From assembly GCA_963726405.1 (NCBI GenBank), contig CAVSCF010000001.1, forward strand, positions 186,001 through 250,000: a DNA stretch of 64,000 nt. The letters run 5' to 3'. The DNA is from JAOUJD01 sp963726405 (GTDB taxonomy: Bacteria > Pseudomonadota > Gammaproteobacteria > Burkholderiales > Burkholderiaceae_F). A program made the translations under genes and the position numbers. How positions within the stretch are numbered: the first letter of the stretch is position 1; the number at the start of each line of letters is the position of its first letter. Under the pieces are notes generated by a model that made no database searches, was not told where the DNA came from, and saw only the letters and a program-made list of their open reading frames with translations. This document shows, in pieces, positions 58,035 to 64,000 of the stretch.

Positions 58035-58094
58035 GGTCGCATGAGCCGCCCGCCGCCTTCCGGCGGGCACGGCCACACCAGAGGAGGACACAGC

Positions 58095-58541
58095 ATGTTT
58101 GCATCGATGATGTATCCGAATACGTTCGGTGACTTCGATCGGCTGCGGCGGGAACTGGACGACCTGTTCGGCCTGGCTGGCGTGCCCACCAGCATCCGCT
58201 CGGCGGCGCCGGGCGCCTTTCCCGCACTGAACATCGGCAGTACGCCCGCCAGTGTGGAGGTCTACGCCTTCGCGCCGGGGATCGACCCGAGCCAGGTCGA
58301 CGTCACGATCGACCGTGGCGTGATGACCATCTCGGGCGAGCGCAAGTCCGAAGTGCCGGAGAACGATACGAAGGTCAACGTCTACGGCAACGAGCGCTTC
58401 TCGGGCCGCTTCCGCCGGGCGATCAGCCTGCCCGAGGACATCGACCCGACAAAGGTCGAGGCCACCTACCGCGACGGCGTGCTGCGCGTCAGCATCGCCC
58501 GCCGCGAATCCGCGCTGCCCCGGCGCATCACCGTGCAATGA
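58095..58541 (+). CDS. Small heat-shock protein Hsp20 (alpha-crystallin)
   Basis: 148 residues from the ATG at 58095 behind GAGGAGGA; the open frame upstream begins at 58041. The crystallin domain spans about residues 45-140 (VEVYAFAPGIDPSQVDVTIDRGVMTISGERK, then ISLPEDIDPTKVEATYRDGVLRVSIAR). An IxV-type end (ITVQ) is present. ATP-independent holdase. First of a pair with the next gene, 20 bp downstream. Confidence 0.93.
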   Translation: MFASMMYPNTFGDFDRLRRELDDLFGLAGVPTSIRSAAPGAFPALNIGSTPASVEVYAFAPGIDPSQVDVTIDRGVMTISGERKSEVPENDTKVNVYGNERFSGRFRRAISLPEDIDPTKVEATYRDGVLRVSIARRESALPRRITVQ

Positions 58542-58561
58542 GCGCAACAGGAGGAACGAAC

Positions 58562-58993
58562 ATGAGCGACACCATGGTTGCCGAACGGCAGGAGCAGCGT
58601 CAGGACGTGCGCCGCGACGAGCGGCAAACGCCCGCCCGCCAGGAACAGCGCGGGCGGGAAGCCCGGACGATGGTTCCTCGCGTCGACGTGCTTGAAGACG
58701 AAACGGGCATCACGCTGCTGGCGGACCTGCCGGGCGTGTCCCGCGAGAGCCTCGAACTCCACGTCGAAGGCGAGTCGCTGACGATCGAAGGCGCGGTGAC
58801 GGCGGCGACTCCGGAAGCAATGGAAGCCACCTACGCCGAAGTGCGGGTGCCGCGCTTCCGTCGCAGCTTCACGCTGAGCCGTGAACTCGACGGCGGCCGG
58901 ATCGAAGCGCAGCTGAGGGACGGCGTGCTGCGCCTGCGCATTCCGAAGCAGGAACACGCCCAGCCACGGCGCGTCTCGATCAAGGTCGCCTGA
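58562..58993 (+). CDS. Second Hsp20 small heat-shock protein
   Basis: 143 residues from the ATG at 58562 behind CAGGAGGAACG; an earlier ATG at 58538 lacks that site. N-terminus is charged (EQRQDVRRDERQTPARQEQRGREAR, about 40 residues) and the crystallin domain follows (DVLEDETGITLLADLPGVSRESLELHVEGESLTIEG, ending RDGVLRLRIPK). Hsp20 pairs of this kind usually form mixed oligomers. The last residues are VSIKVA, an IxV-like end. Confidence 0.92.
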   Translation: MSDTMVAERQEQRQDVRRDERQTPARQEQRGREARTMVPRVDVLEDETGITLLADLPGVSRESLELHVEGESLTIEGAVTAATPEAMEATYAEVRVPRFRRSFTLSRELDGGRIEAQLRDGVLRLRIPKQEHAQPRRVSIKVA

Positions 58994-59101
58994 CGGACGA
59001 CCGCGTCGCCGGCGCGTGCTTTGCGGCGCCGCGCCTGTTAGTGTCTCCCCGAGTGGCGGTCGGACTTCGCCGACCGCCACTCGTGCATCCATCCCTTCCT
59101 C

Positions 59102-60484
59102 ATGGCCGTCAGCGTCTTCGACCTCTTCAAGATCGGCATCGGGCCGTCGAGCTCGCACACGGTGGGTCCGATGCGCGCGGCGCGGCTGTTCGCGCAGCGG
59201 CTCGCCAATGAGGACCTGATCGACCGGATCGCCACGGTCCGAGTGGAGTTGTACGGCTCGCTCGGCGCCACGGGCAAGGGCCATGGCAGCGACAAGGCCG
59301 TGCTGCTCGGCCTCGAGGGTGAGGAGCCGGCAAAGGTCGACGTCGACACGGTGGCCGCCCGTCTCGCGGCCATCCGGCTTCACCGGCGGCTGAACCTGCT
59401 GGGCAAGCATCCCATCCGCTTCGTCGAGAAGGAGCACCTGCTCTTCTTCACCCGGGCGCTGCCCTTTCACGCGAACGGACTGCGCTTCATCGGAACGGAC
59501 ATGGAGAGCCGCGAGCTGACGGCGCGCACCTATTACTCGGTCGGGGGCGGCTTCGTGGTCAGCGAGGAACTCGCCAGCGACGGCACGGCGCACAAGCGCA
59601 TCGCGCCGGACACCACCATCCTGCCGCTACCCTTCCACACCGGCGCCGAGCTGATGGAGCAGTGCCGTGTCAACGGCCTGACAATCGCCGGCGTGATGCG
59701 CGCCAACGAGCGCCACTGGCGCGACGACGAGGCCATCGATGCGGGACTCCGCGAGATCTGGGAGGTGATGAAGGCCTGCGTGGTGCGCGGACTGGGTGCG
59801 GAGGGCACGCTGCCCGGCGGCCTGAAGGTCAAGCGCCGAGCGGCCGAGTGGCATCGCAAACTCGTCGCCGGCCACGACGGAGCAGATCCGCTGGCCGTGC
59901 TCGACTGGGTCAACCTGTTCGCGCTCGCGGTCAACGAGGAAAACGCCGTGGGCGGCCGCGTCGTGACGGCGCCGACCAACGGTGCGGCGGGCATCATTCC
60001 AGCGGTCCTGCACTACTACCGCCGCTTCGTGCCGGGAGCCAGCGACGAGGGTGTCGTCGACTTCCTGCTGACCGCCGGCGCCATCGGGATCCTCTACAAG
60101 GAGAATGCGTCGATTTCGGGCGCGGAGGTGGGCTGCCAGGGCGAGGTCGGTGTGGCCTGCTCGATGGCCGCGGCCGGTCTCGCTGCGGTGCTCGGCGGCT
60201 CGCCCGAGCAGGTCGAGAACGCGGCCGAAATCGGCATGGAGCACCACCTCGGCCTCACCTGCGATCCGGTCGGCGGGCTGGTGCAGATCCCTTGCATCGA
60301 ACGCAACGCCGTGGCTTCGGTGCAGGCGATCAACGCCGCGCGCATGGGACTGGCCGGCGACGGCACGCACTACGTATCGCTCGACAAGGTGATCAAGACG
60401 ATGCGCGAGACCGGTGCGGACATGAAGACGAAGTACAAGGAAACCGCGCGCGGCGGCCTCGCCTTGAACGTGGTCGAATGCTGA
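59102..60484 (+). CDS. sdaA: L-serine ammonia-lyase (L-serine dehydratase)
   Basis: Converts serine to pyruvate and ammonia with an oxygen-labile [4Fe-4S] cluster. 460 residues, single-chain (type 2). Front part: [25 protein letters not shown]. Cluster cysteines C345 (GCQGEVG), C387 (LTCDPVGG) and C398 (IPCIERN) fit the known spacing. The gene is not in the gcv transcript but works in the same pathway, as serine formed from glycine and methylene-THF can be degraded here. Confidence 0.97.
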   Translation: MAVSVFDLFKIGIGPSSSHTVGPMRAARLFAQRLANEDLIDRIATVRVELYGSLGATGKGHGSDKAVLLGLEGEEPAKVDVDTVAARLAAIRLHRRLNLLGKHPIRFVEKEHLLFFTRALPFHANGLRFIGTDMESRELTARTYYSVGGGFVVSEELASDGTAHKRIAPDTTILPLPFHTGAELMEQCRVNGLTIAGVMRANERHWRDDEAIDAGLREIWEVMKACVVRGLGAEGTLPGGLKVKRRAAEWHRKLVAGHDGADPLAVLDWVNLFALAVNEENAVGGRVVTAPTNGAAGIIPAVLHYYRRFVPGASDEGVVDFLLTAGAIGILYKENASISGAEVGCQGEVGVACSMAAAGLAAVLGGSPEQVENAAEIGMEHHLGLTCDPVGGLVQIPCIERNAVASVQAINAARMGLAGDGTHYVSLDKVIKTMRETGADMKTKYKETARGGLALNVVEC

Positions 60485-61320
60485 CGCGTGCCGGTCGCGT
60501 CGTCCTGATGGCCTTGTTCGGAATGTCCGCCTTCACGCTGGCCGGCTGCGTCGAGCGTTTCTTCTTCTACCCGGATGCAGTGACGTACACGGTGCCGGAG
60601 CAGTTCGGCGTGCGTGCGCATGACGTCGAGATTCGTTCCGCCGACGGCACTCGGCTGCACGGCTGGTTCCTGCCGGCGAGCGGCGAGCCGAAGGGCACGG
60701 TGCTGCACCTGCACGGCAACGCCGCCAACGTATCGAATCACCTGCCTCTGGTCGCCTGGCTGCCGGCGCGCGGCTACAACGTGCTGATGCTCGACTATCG
60801 CGGATTCGGCCGGTCGGAGGGCAAGCCGACGCTCGACGGCATCGTCGACGACGCACTGGCCGCGCTGCAATACCTGCGGACGCGGCCGGACGTCGATCGT
60901 GAGCGCATCGTCGTCTTCGGCCAGAGCCTCGGCGGCGCCACTGCATTGCGCATGCTTGCGCGGGACGCCGCCGGCGTGCGCCTCGCCATCATCGACTCGT
61001 CGTTTCCGAGTTATCGGGGTATCGCGCGCGACGCGACCGCCGGCAGTGCGATGGCGCCGCTTGCGTCGCTCGCGGCCCCCGGCCTGCCGGGCGCGGACAA
61101 GGACCCGGTGACCGCGATGAAGTCGATCCGGGTGCCGGTGATCTTCATGCACGGGATGCGCGATTCGGTCATTCCCCATGCGAACAGCGACGCACTCCAC
61201 GCGGCGGCGCCTTCAAGCCAGCTGTGGAAGATCCCTGGCGCGGACCACATCGCCGCGCTCGCGGTTCCCGGGCCGTGGCGCGAGAAGCTGGTCGGCGCGA
61301 TGGACGCGGCGATGCGTTAA
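60478..61320 (+). CDS. Alpha/beta hydrolase lipoprotein
   Basis: 280 residues; the ATG at 60478 overlaps the last codons of sdaA, so it is coupled to it. Signal peptide with LAGC (Cys about residue 22). Hydrolase core: [40 protein letters not shown], nucleophile Ser in [11 protein letters not shown], and a C-terminal [17 protein letters not shown] plus GADHIAAL with the catalytic Asp and His. Such proteins, once called YsaB/BEM46-like, are probably esterases; substrate unknown. Confidence 0.87.
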   Translation: MLTRAGRVVLMALFGMSAFTLAGCVERFFFYPDAVTYTVPEQFGVRAHDVEIRSADGTRLHGWFLPASGEPKGTVLHLHGNAANVSNHLPLVAWLPARGYNVLMLDYRGFGRSEGKPTLDGIVDDALAALQYLRTRPDVDRERIVVFGQSLGGATALRMLARDAAGVRLAIIDSSFPSYRGIARDATAGSAMAPLASLAAPGLPGADKDPVTAMKSIRVPVIFMHGMRDSVIPHANSDALHAAAPSSQLWKIPGADHIAALAVPGPWREKLVGAMDAAMR

Positions 61321-61820
61321 CGGCGTCGATAGTCGACGAAATCGAAACCGAAGCCGCGGGCCCCGGTCGGCGGGTGGCGTTCGCGACTGGCCTCTATCCA
61401 CACGTCCGAAGAGGGCGCCGGGAGGAACGTGTCGCCGTCGAAGTCCATGCCGATTTCCGTCAACAACAGGCGATCGGCACGCGGCAGAGCGTCCGCGTAC
61501 AGCTGCGCTCCGCCGATGACGAAGATCTCGTCCGCGCCGGCGCAGCGGTCGATCGCCTCGTCGAGGCTGTGCACGACCTCGGCGCCGGGCACGGTGAAGT
61601 TCCGATCGCGTGTCACGACCACGCTGCGGCGCCCAGGCAGCGGCCGCCCGATCGACTCCCAGGTCTTGCGGCCCATCACGATCGGATGGCCCATCGTCGT
61701 GCGCTTGAAGAACGCGAGGTCCTCGGGCAGGTGCCACGGGAGGCCGCCGCGTGCGCCGATCACGCCGTTGCGGGCACGCGCGAGGATCAGCGTGACGCGC
61801 GGAGTTTTCGCCGCGTTCAC
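61317..61820 (-). CDS. folA: Dihydrofolate reductase
   Basis: Reduces dihydrofolate to tetrahydrofolate, recycling the folate oxidised by ThyA. 167 residues from a GTG at 61820, overlapping the thyA stop by 4 bases. Motifs: [47 protein letters not shown] and [23 protein letters not shown]. The stop overlaps the stop of the convergent hydrolase at TTAA. Confidence 0.95.
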   Translation of the reverse strand: MNAAKTPRVTLILARARNGVIGARGGLPWHLPEDLAFFKRTTMGHPIVMGRKTWESIGRPLPGRRSVVVTRDRNFTVPGAEVVHSLDEAIDRCAGADEIFVIGGAQLYADALPRADRLLLTEIGMDFDGDTFLPAPSSDVWIEASRERHPPTGARGFGFDFVDYRRR

Positions 61821-62612
61821 ACCGCCACCGGCGCCTTGATGTGCGGGTGCGGGTCGTAGCCCTCGATCTCGAAATCCTCGAAGGCGTAGTCGAAGATCGA
61901 GGCCGGCCGCCGCTTGATCGCCAGCTTCGGATATGGACGCGGTTCGCGCGCGAGCTGCTCGCGCACCTGCTCGAAGTGGTTGTTGTAGATGTGGCAGTCG
62001 CCGCCGGTCCACACGAAGTCGCCGACGCCGAGGTCGCACTGCTGGGCGATCATGTGCGTCAGCAGCGCGTAGCTGGCGATGTTGAACGGCACGCCGAGGA
62101 AGATGTCGCAGCTGCGCTGATAGAGCTGGCAGGACAGCTTGCCCTGCGCCACGTAGAACTGGAACAGCAGGTGGCACGGTGGCAGCGCCATCTGCGGGAT
62201 GTCGCTCACGTTCCAGGCGGAGACGATCAGCCGGCGCGAATCGGGGTTGGTCCGGATCTGCTGCACCACCTGCGCGATCTGGTCGATCGAGCCGCCGTCC
62301 GGCGTCGGCCACGAACGCCACTGCACGCCGTAGACCGGCCCCAGTTCACCGTCCTCGCGCGCCCACTCGTCCCAGATGGTGACCTTGTTGTCGCGCAGGT
62401 AGCGGACGTTGCTCGAACCCTGCAGGAACCACAGCAGTTCGTGGATGATCGAGCGCAGATGCAGCTTCTTCGTCGTGACGAGCGGGAAAGCCTTCCTGCA
62501 GGTCGAACCGCATCTGGTAGCCGAACCAGGACTTGGTGCCGGTCCCGGTGCGGTCGGTCTTGTCGACGCCACGTTCGAACACGTGGCGCATGAAGTCTTC
62601 GTACTGGCGCAT
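61817..62612 (-). CDS. thyA: Thymidylate synthase; frame broken by one extra base at 62487-62489
   Basis: Methylates dUMP to dTMP using methylene-tetrahydrofolate. From the ATG at 62612 the frame reads [20 protein letters not shown].. to DLQEGFP, then the conserved continuation [20 protein letters not shown] is one base out. Removing one A from AAA at 62487-62489 (TTT on the coding strand) restores a 264-residue protein, exactly the E. coli length, with catalytic Cys146 in [10 protein letters not shown] and all later motifs. Since thyA is usually essential, a sequencing error is more likely than a real null, but it must be checked. Confidence 0.93.
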
Positions 62613-62671
62613 GGGGGTTCGCAGATAATGCGGCGCATTCTATCGGCACGGCCCGAAGGGGCCGGAGGACC

Positions 62672-62797
62672 ATGCAACCCGCATCCGAGGCACCGCTCGC
62701 CGCTCCATCCGCCGTGGAGAGCACGAGCCGCTGGGCGACCGCGGCCGGCTGCTGGTTCGCCGGTTTCGAAGCGGACGTTTCCGGCGGCTCACCCTGA
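62672..62797 (+). CDS. Possible 41-residue small ORF, doubtful
   Basis: A short open frame with a strong GGAGGA site 5 bases before its ATG at 62672: [18 protein letters not shown].. ending SGGSP. No hydrophobic segment, no recognised family. It lies in the 230-bp gap between thyA and the second Bug gene. Codon choice is not distinctive, so this is reported only because of the ribosome site. Confidence 0.2.
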   Translation: MQPASEAPLAAPSAVESTSRWATAAGCWFAGFEADVSGGSP

Positions 62798-62842
62798 TCG
62801 ATCGGGTACGGCAAGGCGGATCGCGTCCGCCCGCCGCGAACA

Positions 62843-63841
62843 TCATTCGACGACGATCTTGTTCTCGCGCGCGACCTTGCCCCACTTCTCGATCTCGGTG
62901 CGGATGTAGCGCGCGAACTGTTCGCTCGGCTCGCCACCCGGATCGGCGCCCTGCGAAAACCAGGTCTGCGCCATGTCGGGAGACGCCAGCGCTTTCGCCA
63001 CTTCCGCCTGCAGTCGCTTGACGATCTCCGGCGGCGTGCCGGCAGGGGCCCACAGCCCGTACCAGGAAATCGACTCGAAGCCGGGCAGGCCGGCCTCCGC
63101 CATGGTCGGAATGTCCGGAAACGCGGGCGAGCGCTTCGGCGAGGTCACGGCGAGCGCGCGTATGGAGCCCGAGCGGATGTGGGACGCGGCACTGCCGAGC
63201 CCCTCGAAGATCATCTGGATCTCGCCGCCGAGCAGGCCGGTCATCGCCGGCCCCGACCCTTTGTACGGGACGTGGGCGATCGAGGTGCCGGCCATCTTGT
63301 TGAAGATCTCGCCGGCGAGGTGGCGCGACGTGCCGTTTCCCGAGGAGCCGTAGTTCATCTTGTCGGGATTGGCCTTCGCGTAGGCGATCAGTTCCTTCAG
63401 GTCCTTCGCCGGCACCTTGGTGTTCACCACGAGCACGTCGGGCACGTACGCCACCCCGGTGATCGGCACGAGGTCCTTCTCGAGGTCGTACGGCAGGGAC
63501 TTGTAGACGCTCGGTGCAACCGTGTGATGCACGGCGCCCATGAAGATCGTGTAGCCATCCGGCGGCGACTTCGCCGCCACAGCGGCGCCGATGGTGCCGC
63601 CCGCGCCGCCGCGGTTGTCGATCACCACCTGCTGACCCAGCTGTGCCCCGAGCTTCGCCGCCAGCGGACGGGCAAATGTGTCGGTGCCGCCGCCCGGCGG
63701 GAAGGGAACGATCAACTTGATCGGCTTGCTGGGCCAGGGTTGAGCGAATGCGACCTCGGAGGAGGTTCCGCTCGCGATCGCCAGCAGGATTCCCGCGATT
63801 GCCCGCAGCGCGCGGCGACTCGGATTGCTTGGAAGTTCCAT
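62843..63841 (-). CDS. Tripartite tricarboxylate transporter receptor (Bug family), second copy
   Basis: 332 residues from the ATG at 63841 with a signal peptide ending VAFAQ. Bug-family blocks: PWPSKPIKLIVPFPPGGGTDTFARPLA, VIDNRGGAGGTIGAAVAAKSPPDGYTIF, HVPYKGSGPAMTGLLGGEIQM. Clearly different from the other Bug receptor in this window (42091), so it is not a recent duplicate. No transporter genes adjoin. Ligand unknown. Confidence 0.9.
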   Translation of the reverse strand: MELPSNPSRRALRAIAGILLAIASGTSSEVAFAQPWPSKPIKLIVPFPPGGGTDTFARPLAAKLGAQLGQQVVIDNRGGAGGTIGAAVAAKSPPDGYTIFMGAVHHTVAPSVYKSLPYDLEKDLVPITGVAYVPDVLVVNTKVPAKDLKELIAYAKANPDKMNYGSSGNGTSRHLAGEIFNKMAGTSIAHVPYKGSGPAMTGLLGGEIQMIFEGLGSAASHIRSGSIRALAVTSPKRSPAFPDIPTMAEAGLPGFESISWYGLWAPAGTPPEIVKRLQAEVAKALASPDMAQTWFSQGADPGGEPSEQFARYIRTEIEKWGKVARENKIVVE

Positions 63842-64000
63842 GCGATGGCTCCTCGTTGCTGGTTGTCCTGCCGGCAGGCTCGGCGGCGCAGGAGCGCGGA
63901 ATTGTCGTCGAGGAGACGTCGATTGGCTACGGCGGGCTTCACCGGTTCGGGCGGGTCAGGCGGCAAATTGCATTGCCGCAAGACGCGCGTACAAGCCTTC
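63842..64000. other. Right-edge segment without a recognised gene
   Basis: The last 159 bases lie upstream of the second Bug gene and run to the window edge. No convincing reading frame, RNA gene or terminator is seen; it is presumably the Bug promoter region and the edge of a neighbouring gene outside the window. Confidence 0.5.

Overview
This window is about 64 kb of GC-rich bacterial chromosome, densely coded on both strands, and most likely comes from a betaproteobacterium (Burkholderiales or a close relative). Three things point there: the order recN-nadK-hrcA-hemH-(x)-grpE-dnaK-dnaJ, the DUF3460-scpA pair, and the metG/apbC and dcd/decarboxylase neighbourhoods. Two tricarboxylate-transport (Bug) receptors, a family greatly expanded in Burkholderiales, agree. 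No rRNA, tRNA, CRISPR array, integrase or insertion sequence was seen.

Layout. 1-1.9 kb: end of an M48 protease gene, moaC and an ornithine-cyclodeaminase-family gene. 2-14.8 kb: DNA repair (recN), NAD kinase, heat-shock control (hrcA), last step of heme synthesis (hemH) and the grpE-dnaK-dnaJ chaperone block behind a sigma-32-like promoter, with a DUF6502/DUF5666 pair and small envelope genes between. 14.9-18.1 kb: small lipoproteins, a TauE/SafE permease, scpA and DUF3460. 18.1-25.5 kb: a six-gene operon for a complex-I / group-4-hydrogenase-like membrane complex (hyfB-C-E-F-G-I order) preceded by a ribbon-helix-helix regulator. 25.7-29.9 kb: a c-type cytochrome, metG, apbC and DUF1330. 29.9-44.3 kb: an accessory block with a beta-propeller protein, Sel1 protein, MauG-like diheme peroxidase, cytochrome b561, ankyrin protein, PQQ alcohol dehydrogenase with its diheme cytochrome, a DUF1190/glutathionylspermidine-synthase-like/DUF350 cluster, an FAH hydrolase, a HdrD-like Fe-S membrane oxidoreductase, a Bug receptor and a D-threonine-aldolase-like enzyme. 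44.4-51.8 kb: dcd, a FecR-domain protein, a large PLP decarboxylase, threonine aldolase and an NmrA-like protein. 51.9-60.5 kb: tandem glycine riboswitch, gcvT-gcvH-gcvP, a diheme cytochrome, two Hsp20 genes and sdaA. 60.5-64 kb: a lipoprotein hydrolase, folA, thyA and a second Bug receptor.

How the parts work together. The gcv operon splits glycine to feed one-carbon units to folate; sdaA (serine), ltaE (threonine/glycine), folA and thyA use or feed the same pool. The PQQ dehydrogenase, its cytochrome, the propeller protein and the MauG-like enzyme look like a periplasmic alcohol-oxidation module.

The most unusual system is the hyf-like operon. Its large subunit has lost all four [NiFe] ligand cysteines, while the proton-pumping subunits and the small-subunit Fe-S cysteines look intact, and no ferredoxin-like subunit is encoded. 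It is therefore probably not a hydrogenase but a related energy-converting complex of unknown substrate. The divergent control region carries four 11-bp tandem repeats and an FNR/DNR-type palindrome.

Four genes (hyfG-like, the ankyrin gene, ltaE, thyA) each read as intact only if one extra base is removed. These may be sequencing errors or real lesions, and should be checked first.
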